A stretch of 39,570 nucleotides of DNA. Origin: Euryarchaeota archaeon RBG_13_57_23 (GTDB lineage: Archaea > Thermoplasmatota > Thermoplasmata > UBA10834). Under the pieces are notes generated by a model. That model made no database searches and had not been told where the DNA came from. It saw only the letters and a list, made by a program, of their open reading frames with translations. Position numbers and translations under genes: made by a program. Shown piece after piece: positions 1 through 8,996 of this stretch (position 1 is the first letter of the stretch; every line of letters starts with the position of its first letter). The stretch is taken from the NCBI GenBank assembly GCA_001800675.1, contig MGVW01000022.1, positions 5,130-44,699 on the forward strand. Direction: 5' to 3'.

Positions 1-719
1 CGAGTATGTGGCTGAGGTTGCTCCGGCTTGCGTCCGCCAGGTCTGAAGGGCTCTCGTTCCCCGCCACGATCTGGATGGCTTTCATCCCGCATCGCTTCGC
101 TCCTTCGACGTCCTTCTCAGGGTCGTCCCCTATGTGCACCGCGGATCTCGGGACGACTTTGAGTTTGTCGAGAGTGACCCTGAAGGCCATCTCCGCGGGC
201 TTCCTGACCTGTATCTCGTTCGAGAAAGTCGTCACGTCGAAGTGTTCGAGTATGCCCATCCTGTCCATCAGAGTCCTCAAGACGGACCCAGGCGTCCTTC
301 CCGTATTCGAGATGAGCCCAATCCTGTACCCGCCGCCTCGTACTTCCTCGAGAGCCTTCTTCGCCCCCGTCAGCAGCACGGGCGGGTTGTCGAGTATGCT
401 CTCGCTATAGATCCGTTCTATCTCCGCCATGTCGTTCGCGGAGAGCCTGCTCGCGAGTTTCGCGTCCACCGAGCTGAGCATGAAAAGTACCTGGTCCCGG
501 GCGGACATGTCCCTCCTCTTGCTCCAGGTCAGGGCAAGGAAGTCTCCCGTCTCCCGATGGGCCGACTCGATCTCCTCTAGCGAATGCGTCGCACCCTTCG
601 CGCTCAGTATCTTACCTATCCCATCGATGCGCAGCTTCGCGACCTTGTCGGATCCTCCAGGATGCTCCTTGATGAGCGTGTCCCAGAGGTCAAAAGTGAC
701 TGCCGTTATCTTCCTCATG
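1..719 (-). CDS. HAD-superfamily hydrolase (C-terminus cut by window edge)
   Basis: Reverse strand reads MRKITAVTFDLWDTLIKEHPGGS... then GLISNTG...RKPAEMAF...HIGDDPEKDVEGAKRCGMKAI; HAD motifs I (DLWDT), II (SNTG), III (K-P) and IV (GDDPEKDVEGA). Not in the ORF track because it runs off the edge. Confidence 0.85.
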
Positions 720-833
720 CGTGTACCAGAGGCTAGGCGTGCCTCACTATTGAAATGCTCCATTCTACAACTCCGCTCGGACATCATGCCGCCCTGTCCC
801 CGCACCGCGTACCATGCGCGCGACAGACAACGC

Positions 834-841
834 TTATATAT
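834..841 (+). promoter_or_regulatory. TATA-box-like element upstream of 5S rRNA
   Basis: cgcTTATATAT about 30-40 nt before the predicted 5S start. Confidence 0.5.
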
Positions 842-872
842 GACTTCGATATTAGATGGCCCGAAGAGCGGT

Positions 873-1001
873 CTGACGGCCAAAGTGGCGGGGCCACACC
901 TGGTCCCTTTCCGAACCCAGAAGTTAAGCCCGCCTACGTTCTTCGTGGTACTGAGGTGCGCGAGCCCTCGGGAAGCCCAAGGCCCTTCGGGGCCTCTTGA
1001 C
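873..1001 (+). rRNA. rrf: 5S ribosomal RNA (3' end uncertain)
   Basis: GGTCCCTTTCCGAACCCAGAAGTTAAGCCCGCC loop B/C core, helix II GGCGGG/CCCGCC, and GGTACTGAGGTGCGCGAGCCCTCGGGAA loop E/helix V. 5' spacing matches the remembered Thermoplasma 5S without gaps. The 3' third is non-canonical. Confidence 0.8.
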
Positions 1002-1201
1002 CATAGCGGCTAGGTGTACTAGCCAGGTACCTTCGGGTACAGGGTGAACTGCACTGCTTGAAACCGTTATGGACTTGGTAAGCTGTCAGCCATCTCTTCA
1101 TTTCAAATCTTCATCCGTTCCATCCGGCGTAGCGGGAGTTGGTACTCACCGCGAAGCCTTTATAAGAACACAGATAGCTTGTCGCTCAGGAGCTGGCAAC
1201 G

Positions 1202-2089
1202 TTGGCTCTCTCCCTCGAAGAGAAATGGATTCTAGTCGCGATTTTCGCAGTCATCGGCATCGCGGCGGTGTACTTCGAGGTACGGTACATGAGGAGCAAG
1301 AGCAGGGAGATCCGAGAGGTGGATCAGAAAGGTGATGAGGCCCACAACGCGATCCTCACCACGCGGTCAGTTATCAACGCAATGCAGACCAGGGGCATGG
1401 ACACGGGCGCATCCGAGAGACTCATCCTGAGCGCGAGACAGGCCCTGCAACGGAAACAGTACGACCATTGCATGAGACTGTGCGAACAGGCAAGGCATGA
1501 GCTCACAAATCCCTCGACTTCAGCCTCCGCCTCGGACGAGGATGCGGGCGGTTCGGATTTGGAGGAGGTTGCGAAATCGATTCTCAGGTCGGACAGCGGC
1601 CCGTCGAGTGCGGACCTCTACACGGGCTCCAAACTGTCGGTAGACAGGGACGGGAACTACCTGAGCGCCAAGTTCGAAATCAACACCGCGAAGATCGACC
1701 TGAAGGAGGCCGTTGACCGAGGGTCGGATACTTCAGACGCTCAGGGACTCCTGACTGATGCCGAGGGGGCATTCGTCGCGGGCAATTACACGAAGGCGCT
1801 CTCCTTGGCGCTGAGGTCCAGGAAGGCCATAAGCTCGGAGGTCGAGCGGGAGACAATCCCTCTGAAGCGCGTCGATGGGGAAGAGTCGGAGACTGAACCC
1901 ATGCCCGACGAGTCGTCTGGACATCCAGCTCAGAGGTGCAAGGAGTGCAGTTCCCTGCTAGATTCCGGGGACACGTTCTGTGGAGTCTGCGGGGCCAAGG
2001 TCTTGGTCGAGCGCATTTGTGAGAACTGCGGGGCAAAGTCCAGGTCCGACGACAAGTTCTGCAGGAAGTGCGGTGCATCGCTCATCTAG
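1202..2089 (+). CDS. Membrane-anchored double zinc-ribbon protein
   Basis: N-terminal TM helix (WILVAIFAVIGIAAVYFEV), helical middle, C-terminal CKECSSLLDSGDTFCGVCGAKV...CENCGAKSRSDDKFCRKCGASLI. Confidence 0.75.
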   Translation: MALSLEEKWILVAIFAVIGIAAVYFEVRYMRSKSREIREVDQKGDEAHNAILTTRSVINAMQTRGMDTGASERLILSARQALQRKQYDHCMRLCEQARHELTNPSTSASASDEDAGGSDLEEVAKSILRSDSGPSSADLYTGSKLSVDRDGNYLSAKFEINTAKIDLKEAVDRGSDTSDAQGLLTDAEGAFVAGNYTKALSLALRSRKAISSEVERETIPLKRVDGEESETEPMPDESSGHPAQRCKECSSLLDSGDTFCGVCGAKVLVERICENCGAKSRSDDKFCRKCGASLI

Positions 2090-2847
2090 TGCGCGGAATA
2101 CTTGTTCTTGACGATCACGACCGCTAGGGCGCCCGCTCCGAAACCGTTGTCTATGTTCACGACGCCTATTCCGCTCGAACAGCTGGAGAGCATCCCGAGA
2201 AGTGCGGCGATGCCTTCGAAGCTCGCTCCGTAGCCCACGCTCGTTGGCACAGCCACGACCGGTTTGCTGGTCAGGCCTGCGACTACGCTCGGGAGGGCGC
2301 CCTCCATGCCGGCGAGGACGATGATCACATCTGCTTTGTCGAATTGTCCCATGTTCGATGTCAGTCTGTGAATCCCTGCGACGCCGACGTCGTAAAGCCT
2401 GTCCACCCTGCAACCCAGGAGTTCGCATGTGACCGCTGCTTCCTCGGCGACCGGTATGTCTGATGTGCCTGCGGTGACGATCAACACCCTCCCGATCGGC
2501 TGTCTCCTCAGCATGCCCACAGACAGCATCCTCGCTTCGGGGTACCATCTGACCTTCGAGCCGAACCTCGTTCTCAGCTTGCTAGAGATTTCCTTCGTCA
2601 TGCGGGTGAAGACCGCCTCGTCACGCCTGGCGAGTATCCTCTCCACGATGCCCACTATCTGCTTCTCAGTCTTCCCGGGTGTATAGATCGCCTCAGGAAT
2701 CCCCTTCCTCAACTCACGGTGGTGGTCGAGCTTCGCGAACTTGAGGTCGTCGTATGGCAGAGTGCGGAGTTGCTCGAGGGCTTCGGCAACCGTGCACTTT
2801 CCGCTCCCGAGTTCTTCGAGGATCTTCTTGATCTTCTTCGGGTTCAT
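2086..2847 (-). CDS. larB: LarB-like pyridinium-3,5-biscarboxylic acid mononucleotide synthase (AIRC domain)
   Basis: RVLIVTAGTSDIPVAEEAAVTCELLGCRVDRLYDVGVAGIHRL and downstream AIR-carboxylase-like core; overlaps larE. Confidence 0.85.
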   Translation of the reverse strand: MNPKKIKKILEELGSGKCTVAEALEQLRTLPYDDLKFAKLDHHRELRKGIPEAIYTPGKTEKQIVGIVERILARRDEAVFTRMTKEISSKLRTRFGSKVRWYPEARMLSVGMLRRQPIGRVLIVTAGTSDIPVAEEAAVTCELLGCRVDRLYDVGVAGIHRLTSNMGQFDKADVIIVLAGMEGALPSVVAGLTSKPVVAVPTSVGYGASFEGIAALLGMLSSCSSGIGVVNIDNGFGAGALAVVIVKNKYSAH

Positions 2848-3656
2848 CTCAGGATCACCTCGTTCAGGCTCCCCGTCCTGTAACCTTCCAGATCGAGGGT
2901 CACATACGCGAACCCAAGCGCGCGCAACCTCTTCGATACAGCGGTTCTGGTCCCCGCGGAGGTGAGCCTCGAAATATCCTTGGGGGAAACCTCCACTCGG
3001 GCTGTGTTCCCATGCATCCTGACCCTCACCTCGTCGAACCCCTTCGCCTTGAGGAACTCCTCGGCCTCCTCTATCATGCCCAGCTTCTCCATGGTGATGA
3101 TTTCGCCGTAAGGGATCCTAGACGCCAGGCACGGACTTGAACTCTTGTGCGCGGTCGGGAGTCTGAGTGCCTTGGATATCATCCGCACATCTTGCTTGGT
3201 CAGGCCGAGCTGTGCCAGCGGACTCTTCACCTTCATCTCCTCCTTCGCCTTCAGGCCTGGCCTGTAGTCCTGCAAATCCTCCGCGTTCGAGCCGTCCAGG
3301 ATTTCCCTGAAACCTCGACTCTTCGCCACCTTCTTGAGCTGACCGAAATCATTCAGCTTGCACTGGTAGCACCTGTCCAACGGGTTGCTGACGAACACCT
3401 TGTCGTCGAGGGGATTGGTGTGGACAACCAGGTGTTCGATCCCGATCTTCTTGGCCACCTGTTCTGCCTGCTTCAGCTCCGATGCTGGATACAGCGGCGA
3501 GGAGATCGTGACCGCAATGGCTTTCTTCCCGAGCTCGTCGTGGGCGATCTTCGCAACCAGGGTCGAATCCGTTCCCCCGGAGAACGCGACGACCGCGGAG
3601 CCAAACGATCTGACGTTGGCCCTCAACTCCTTAAGCTTCCGCTCGATGGCCTTCAT
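2844..3656 (-). CDS. larE: LarE-like ATP-dependent sulfur transferase (PP-loop)
   Basis: SAVVAFSGGTDSTLVAKIA PP-loop, RCYQCK and SSPCLASRIPYGE motifs. Confidence 0.85.
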   Translation of the reverse strand: MKAIERKLKELRANVRSFGSAVVAFSGGTDSTLVAKIAHDELGKKAIAVTISSPLYPASELKQAEQVAKKIGIEHLVVHTNPLDDKVFVSNPLDRCYQCKLNDFGQLKKVAKSRGFREILDGSNAEDLQDYRPGLKAKEEMKVKSPLAQLGLTKQDVRMISKALRLPTAHKSSSPCLASRIPYGEIITMEKLGMIEEAEEFLKAKGFDEVRVRMHGNTARVEVSPKDISRLTSAGTRTAVSKRLRALGFAYVTLDLEGYRTGSLNEVILR

Positions 3657-3691
3657 CGCAACTGTCCGAACAGCTGGCGCCTATTTTTAGT

Positions 3692-4057
3692 TTAGTAACA
3701 GAGCGTTGCGTCCGCTGACGACACCTCTGTCACGACCGTCCCCGCGGCGACCTGTTTCGTCCCCTCGATCAGCATGTCCTCCGTGATGTTCCTCGACTTC
3801 ATGCAGGGGACGCACGCGAAGATCTTCCCGCCCAATTCCTTGAAGTCCTTCATCAGCTGGTCTAACGGCGGAAATGCCTCAGCCCTCACGTGGCTCGCAT
3901 AATCCTTCACCGCGAGCCAGATACCAGTGGTCTGCAGGATCACTGTGACATCCATCTCCGTCGCCAGGGCCGCGTTGGCCATCACGAACGGTATCGTAGC
4001 CCTTTCTGGGTCCTCTCCCCCGTGGGTTGCTATAATGATTATGTTCTTCGTTGACAC
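3692..4057 (-). CDS. DsrE/DsrF-like sulfur-transfer family protein
   Basis: [53 protein letters not shown]...[16 protein letters not shown] (CxxC). GTG start at 4057 preferred over the longer track ORF, which overlaps Alba. Confidence 0.7.
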   Translation of the reverse strand: MSTKNIIIIATHGGEDPERATIPFVMANAALATEMDVTVILQTTGIWLAVKDYASHVRAEAFPPLDQLMKDFKELGGKIFACVPCMKSRNITEDMLIEGTKQVAAGTVVTEVSSADATLCY

Positions 4058-4223
4058 CGCAACTGCCTCGCGCTCCAGAGGGACCCTGACGGTAAGCTCC
4101 TTGTCCCGAACGATGCGTGTCGGATTTGAGATGGTAGTATGGCAATTCCTGGGTCCAGTTGGACAAGTAATAAATAGCGTCAAACCCCCTTTGAAAAAGC
4201 CTGGCCGAGCCTTGGAGGAAGGA

Positions 4224-4496
4224 ATGGCAGAGGAGAACACAGTCTACATTGGAAAGAAGCCTACCATGAACTACGTCCTCGCTGTGGTGTCGCAGATCAA
4301 CTCCGGTTGCGATGACATCTGCATAAAGGCGCGAGGAAGAGCCATCAGCAGGGCTGTGGACGTCGCGGAGATCGTGCGCCACAGGTTCGTCCAAGGCCTG
4401 GACTACAAGGACGTGAAGATAACGACAGAGTCCTTGCCAGGCCAAGATGGCGCGAGCGCGAACGTCTCGTCGATAGAGATCTACATGTCGAAGTAG
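4224..4496 (+). CDS. alba: Alba chromatin/RNA-binding protein
   Basis: [59 protein letters not shown]-like aataaata upstream. Confidence 0.93.
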   Translation: MAEENTVYIGKKPTMNYVLAVVSQINSGCDDICIKARGRAISRAVDVAEIVRHRFVQGLDYKDVKITTESLPGQDGASANVSSIEIYMSK

Positions 4497-4644
4497 ATCC
4501 TCAGTCAACAACGGTGTTCAGTCCGGGCTCAGGCGTCTTCTGAAGCGGCCTCGCCATGGGTGGTCGAGTGCGAGCAGCACGCGCGCTATGCAACGGTTTA
4601 TGTCAGGCTAGGCCAATCGGCCACACGTGGAACCCGGTGACAGG

Positions 4645-5421
4645 ATGATACTTGTCAAGCTCGGCGGCAGCGTGATCACGGACAAGTCGAGACTCAGGAC
4701 TTTCCGGAAGGCGTCTTGTGACAGGCTCTCTAAAGAGCTCGGCCAAGCGCGGGCCGCGCTCGCGGTCGTGCACGGTGCGGGCTCGTTCGGCCATATCGAG
4801 GCAAAGAAACATGCGCTCCACAAGGGCTACAAGAAGGAATCCCAGATCCAAGCGGTCGCGTCCGTTCAGCGCGATGTCAGGGAGCTCAACCTCAAGGTGC
4901 TGGAGTCGCTCATCGACTCGGGCATACGTGCGGTCTCCGTTCCCCCCGCGTCCGCGGGCACGTTCTCAGGCGGAAAGCTGAGTTCGTTCTCGAAGACGCC
5001 TTTCGAGGTGCAGCTCGACCTCGGCCTGATACCCGTCTCCTTCGGAGACGTTGTGCCAGACCGCTCAATGGGGTTCTCGATCTGCTCGGGCGACCTGATG
5101 ATGGAGGCTCTTGCCAAAGCATTTCGACCTAAGCTGGTAGTGTTCTGCGCCGATGTCGACGGCGTCTTCGACCGCGATCCGAAGCGGAGCGCACGAGCGG
5201 AACTGATAACCGAATTCGATGGCACTTCGCTCAGGAACATGAGGAGGACTCAAGCAAGACACGCGGATGTCACGGGCAGCATCTACGGCAAGTTGGAGCG
5301 CATGCTGGTCATCGCCCGGCACTGCGAAAAGTGTATGATAGTGAACGGCAATGTGCCGGGAAGGCTGAGAAATGCGATAGCTGGCAGGCAAGTGATCGCC
5401 ACGCGTGTCGTCCCGGGATAG
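4645..5421 (+). CDS. ipk: Isopentenyl phosphate kinase
   Basis: MILVKLGGSVITDKSRLRTF...VVHGAGSFGHIEAKKHALHKGY; adjacent to fni and prenyl synthase. A GTG start at 4627 is also possible. Confidence 0.88.
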   Translation: MILVKLGGSVITDKSRLRTFRKASCDRLSKELGQARAALAVVHGAGSFGHIEAKKHALHKGYKKESQIQAVASVQRDVRELNLKVLESLIDSGIRAVSVPPASAGTFSGGKLSSFSKTPFEVQLDLGLIPVSFGDVVPDRSMGFSICSGDLMMEALAKAFRPKLVVFCADVDGVFDRDPKRSARAELITEFDGTSLRNMRRTQARHADVTGSIYGKLERMLVIARHCEKCMIVNGNVPGRLRNAIAGRQVIATRVVPG

Positions 5422-5429
5422 GTGTATGA

Positions 5430-6515
5430 ATGGCCCCTCAGGATGAGCCCGACAAGAAGCTCATAGAGAAGAGAAAGCACGACCACATCGAGATTTGTGC
5501 GAGCGAGGATGTCGGCCAGAGCTACATGTACTGGGACGACGTGAAGTTCCTTCACAACCCTCTCCCCGAGGTCGACTTCGAGGAGATCGATACTTCGACA
5601 ACGATTTTCGGCCGGAAGCTGAAGGCGCCGATTGTGATATCCGCCATCACAGGGGGTTACGGCAAGGCGGAGGAGATAAACAGGAACCTCGCGTCCGTCG
5701 CCGAGGAGTTCGGGCTCGGCATGGGCGTAGGGAGCCAGAGAGCTGCCTTGGAGAACCCAGAGGTTGCTAGGACCTATTCAGTGATAAAGGAATTCGAAAT
5801 CCCTCTGCGCATCGGGAACCTGGGAGTCCCTCAGCTCATTCACCAGGGCAAGAAGCCGCCGCTCGATGTTGGGGACGGCAGAAGGGCCATGGAGATGGTT
5901 GATGCTCACATTCTCGCGGTGCATATGAACTACCTTCAGGAGATCGTCCAGCCAGAAGGCGATACCAAGAGCAAAGGTGGTCTGAAGGCTCTCGAGAAGT
6001 TCGCATCCGCACTTCCGGTCTTGGCCAAGGAGACGGGCGCGGGCATCCCGAAGGAGACTGCGTTGAAGCTCAAAAAGGCCAAGGTAAAGGGTCTCGATGT
6101 CGGAGGTCTCGGCGGAACCAGCTTCGCCGCGGTCGAGTATTACAGGGCGAAATCCGCCGGCGATTCGACGAGGGTGAACATAGGTAGGACATTCTGGGAT
6201 TGGGGCATCCCTACACCTGTGGCCGTGGTGGTCGCGAACGTCGGCCTGCCGATCATCGCGACAGGCGGGCTTAGAACAGGTCTTGACGTCGCTCGTGCGT
6301 TGTCCATCGGCGCTTCTTGTGGTGGCATGGCTGGCAGATTCCTTCCAGCGGCGCTGGAGGGTCGTGAGGCGCTCGTCGCGGAGGTCAGCACGATCCTAGA
6401 CGAGCTGCGAGCGGCGATGTTCCTGGTGGGCGCGAAGGACATCAGTGAGCTCGCCTCGGCAAAGGCGATCATGACCGGCAGGTCGAAGGAATGGCTCGAT
6501 CAGCTGACGGAGTGA
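5430..6515 (+). CDS. fni: Type 2 isopentenyl-diphosphate delta-isomerase
   Basis: RKHDHIEIC...APIVISAITGGYGKAEEINRNLA...GVGSQRAALE...KGLDVGGLGGTSFAAVE. Confidence 0.92.
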   Translation: MAPQDEPDKKLIEKRKHDHIEICASEDVGQSYMYWDDVKFLHNPLPEVDFEEIDTSTTIFGRKLKAPIVISAITGGYGKAEEINRNLASVAEEFGLGMGVGSQRAALENPEVARTYSVIKEFEIPLRIGNLGVPQLIHQGKKPPLDVGDGRRAMEMVDAHILAVHMNYLQEIVQPEGDTKSKGGLKALEKFASALPVLAKETGAGIPKETALKLKKAKVKGLDVGGLGGTSFAAVEYYRAKSAGDSTRVNIGRTFWDWGIPTPVAVVVANVGLPIIATGGLRTGLDVARALSIGASCGGMAGRFLPAALEGREALVAEVSTILDELRAAMFLVGAKDISELASAKAIMTGRSKEWLDQLTE

Positions 6516-6520
6516 TTTCA

Positions 6521-7504
6521 ATGGCGTTCCCGGAGGACTACAGTGGCAGGGTTCGTGAGATAAACGAACAGCTGATGCATTCGTTCGATGTGATTCAGGA
6601 CAAGAACCTGAAAGGCGCGATGGCACATTATCCGGCGGCTGGCGGCAAGAGACTGCGCCCTCTGCTCGCCACCATCGCCAGCGAAGCAGTCGGTGGCAAA
6701 CCGAACTCTGCGATGCCTTTTGGGATCGCCCTCGAGATGGTCCACAACTTCACTCTGGTCCATGACGACGTCATGGACGAAGACGACACGAGACGGGGCA
6801 TCAAGACAGTGCACGCAGCGTACGGAATCCCGGAGGCCATCCTTTCAGGAGACGCGCTCTTTGCACGCGCGTTCGAGGTGGCGCTCGATTCAAAGGCGAA
6901 GGATAGCGACCTCGTTCGACTGGTCGAGACTCTGGCGAGGTCGGTCAGACTCCTTGCTGAGGGGCAGCAGATGGACATGGATTTTGAAACCGCGAAGACA
7001 GTGACCTCCGATCAGTACATGAAAATGATAGAGCTCAAGACCGCGGTCCTGTACCAGGCCGCGGCGCAGGGAGGGGCGATATGCGGGGGCGCAAGCAAGG
7101 CTCAGGAGGACGCGCTTGCGGAATACGGCAGACTGATGGGTCTCGGGTTCCAGATATGGGACGATGTATTGGATCTTCTTTCGGACCAAGAGACCTTCGG
7201 CAAGCCAGTGCTCAACGACATCCGCAATGGTAAGAAGACTCTGATCGTCATCCAGGCACTCGAAGATCTCAAGGGTCCGGAGAGAGCGGAGTTGCTGTCG
7301 ACCCTCGGGAACGAGAAGGCGACCAAGGAAGAGCTAGTGAGGGCGCGCGATATCCTGGACGAGGTCGGCGCGATCGACCATGCGACGAAGGTCGCGGATG
7401 GGCTGATAAAACAGGCGAAGGAGAAGTTGTCCGTTCTGAAGGACAGCAATCACAAGACCGCTCTGATCGCATTCGCGGACTTCATGGTGAAGCGCAAGAC
7501 CTAG
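6521..7504 (+). CDS. idsA: Polyprenyl (geranylgeranyl/farnesyl) diphosphate synthase
   Basis: GGKRLRPLL, HDDVMDEDDTRRG and GFQIWDDVLDL motifs. Confidence 0.92.
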   Translation: MAFPEDYSGRVREINEQLMHSFDVIQDKNLKGAMAHYPAAGGKRLRPLLATIASEAVGGKPNSAMPFGIALEMVHNFTLVHDDVMDEDDTRRGIKTVHAAYGIPEAILSGDALFARAFEVALDSKAKDSDLVRLVETLARSVRLLAEGQQMDMDFETAKTVTSDQYMKMIELKTAVLYQAAAQGGAICGGASKAQEDALAEYGRLMGLGFQIWDDVLDLLSDQETFGKPVLNDIRNGKKTLIVIQALEDLKGPERAELLSTLGNEKATKEELVRARDILDEVGAIDHATKVADGLIKQAKEKLSVLKDSNHKTALIAFADFMVKRKT

Positions 7505-8166
7505 GACACGCCAGTCTTCGTTATCTTGAAATCCGCTTTCCGTCCTTCTTCCAAGTGTCTGTGCTTTATGACGGTCGCCCTCCTGGTTCCCGGGCTGACC
7601 TTGTCGAGCCTGATGATCGCCTTTGCGTTGTGGAGCAAGACGTGACCTCCGAGGGGTTCGAAGGTGCCCTTCTCGATATCGGTATAGACCTGGGAGGTCA
7701 CAATGACCGGGAGGTCCTTGCTCCTTCCCACTCCAAGCAGCTTCGCGAGCTGCGGGCTGAGGGACTTCCTCACCCCCCTCTCCTCGTCGTTCCTCGTGAG
7801 CCTGTAGTGGATGGTGGCAGAATCGAGTATGATGACGCCCACCTCGAGCGAGCTGTCTGCGAGCTTCACTGCCTTATCGACGAACTTCTCCTGCTCGTCA
7901 AAAGAGTGTGGCTCGAAGAAAAGGATGTTCTTGAGAACATCCTCGTATGAGTCCCCAGCCATCTGCTTGACCCGTTCGAGGGAGACCCCCTCTGTGTCTA
8001 TGAACAGGACCTTCTTGCCAGCGAGCGCCACGTCCTTCGCGACCTGGAGACAGATATTCGTCTTTCCAGAGCCCGCCTCTCCGAAAAGTAGAGTAATAGC
8101 TCCACCCTCAAACCCTCCTTCAAGGAGGTTGTCAAGAGTGGATGAGCCGGTCGATAGGTGAGTCAC
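7501..8166 (-). CDS. radB: RadB DNA repair/recombination protein
   Basis: Walker A GEAGSGKTN, Walker B VGVIILDSATIHYR, short RecA core without N-terminal HhH domain. Confidence 0.88.
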   Translation of the reverse strand: MTHLSTGSSTLDNLLEGGFEGGAITLLFGEAGSGKTNICLQVAKDVALAGKKVLFIDTEGVSLERVKQMAGDSYEDVLKNILFFEPHSFDEQEKFVDKAVKLADSSLEVGVIILDSATIHYRLTRNDEERGVRKSLSPQLAKLLGVGRSKDLPVIVTSQVYTDIEKGTFEPLGGHVLLHNAKAIIRLDKVSPGTRRATVIKHRHLEEGRKADFKITKTGVS

Positions 8167-8268
8167 ACGCCTCGATTGGGGTCATTGGTGATAATCCTTC
8201 CTGATACATCTGGGTTGTGAGATGGGATAGCGCGAAGACTCCCTCTCGAATGTCTTAATATCGCGAAG

Positions 8269-8907
8269 GTGTTCCTTACACGCGTGGCTGTTCACAGAGT
8301 TGGTGCAGAGGCACGGTTGGACTCCGCGGTATGGTTGCGCAGATCCGTGGTTTTCAAGCAGCGCGTCGTGAAGGGCTATCGGCACCCAGTGCTCGACAAG
8401 TCGTTGCAGGCCGCCAGGATCAAGAACGAAGTAAGGCTGATGCTCGAGGCGCGCAGGGCGGGAATCGCAGTTCCAGTCATATACGCCGTCGATTTGGAAG
8501 GCAACAGGATCGTCATGGAGGAGATTCCGGGTGTGCGCGTCAAGGACGCGCTCGAATCGCTCCCGAAGGATCGAGCAGAAGAGATCTGTAGAAAGATCGG
8601 GGCGATTGCCGCGCGGATGCACATGAACGATATTGTCCACGGTGATCTCACGACGAGCAACATGCTCCTGGACGGAGAGCGTATCGTGGTGATCGATTTT
8701 TCCCTTGGCTCCAAGACCTCGGAGGTCGAGGACAAGGGCGTGGACATGCACCTGCTCGAGGAGGCTTTCCACTCCGCTCACTATAAGCGAATCGAGCTTT
8801 TCGAGGTTGTCAGAGACTCCTATGTGCGGTCATATCCAGGCGGAGCTGATGTGCTGCAGAAAGTGAAGGAGATCGAGAAGCGCGGACGCTACATGCGCAA
8901 GGAATAG
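8269..8907 (+). CDS. bud32: Bud32/PRPK-like KEOPS kinase (stand-alone)
   Basis: VFKQRVVKGYRHPVLDKSL...EARRAGIAVPVIYAVD...NDIVHGDLTTSNMLL...VIDFSLG...EDKGVDMHLLEEAF. Confidence 0.9.
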   Translation: MFLTRVAVHRVGAEARLDSAVWLRRSVVFKQRVVKGYRHPVLDKSLQAARIKNEVRLMLEARRAGIAVPVIYAVDLEGNRIVMEEIPGVRVKDALESLPKDRAEEICRKIGAIAARMHMNDIVHGDLTTSNMLLDGERIVVIDFSLGSKTSEVEDKGVDMHLLEEAFHSAHYKRIELFEVVRDSYVRSYPGGADVLQKVKEIEKRGRYMRKE

Positions 8908-8996
8908 CCGTAAGAACGGAAATAGAATAAATGGTTTGGACTGCGGAGAGAGTCGAGTTGGAGGAGGAACACCCTCCGCAGCCTTCTAGATCAATT

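Noticed and set aside
134-580. Plus-strand ORFs at the left edge
   Set aside because: They are antisense to the HAD hydrolase, which has all four family motifs on the minus strand.
1680-2078. Long minus-strand ORFs overlapping the zinc-ribbon gene (and similar shadow ORFs throughout)
   Set aside because: They lie antisense to genes with clear domain motifs and show Arg/Pro/Ser-rich, motif-free sequence typical of high-GC shadow frames.
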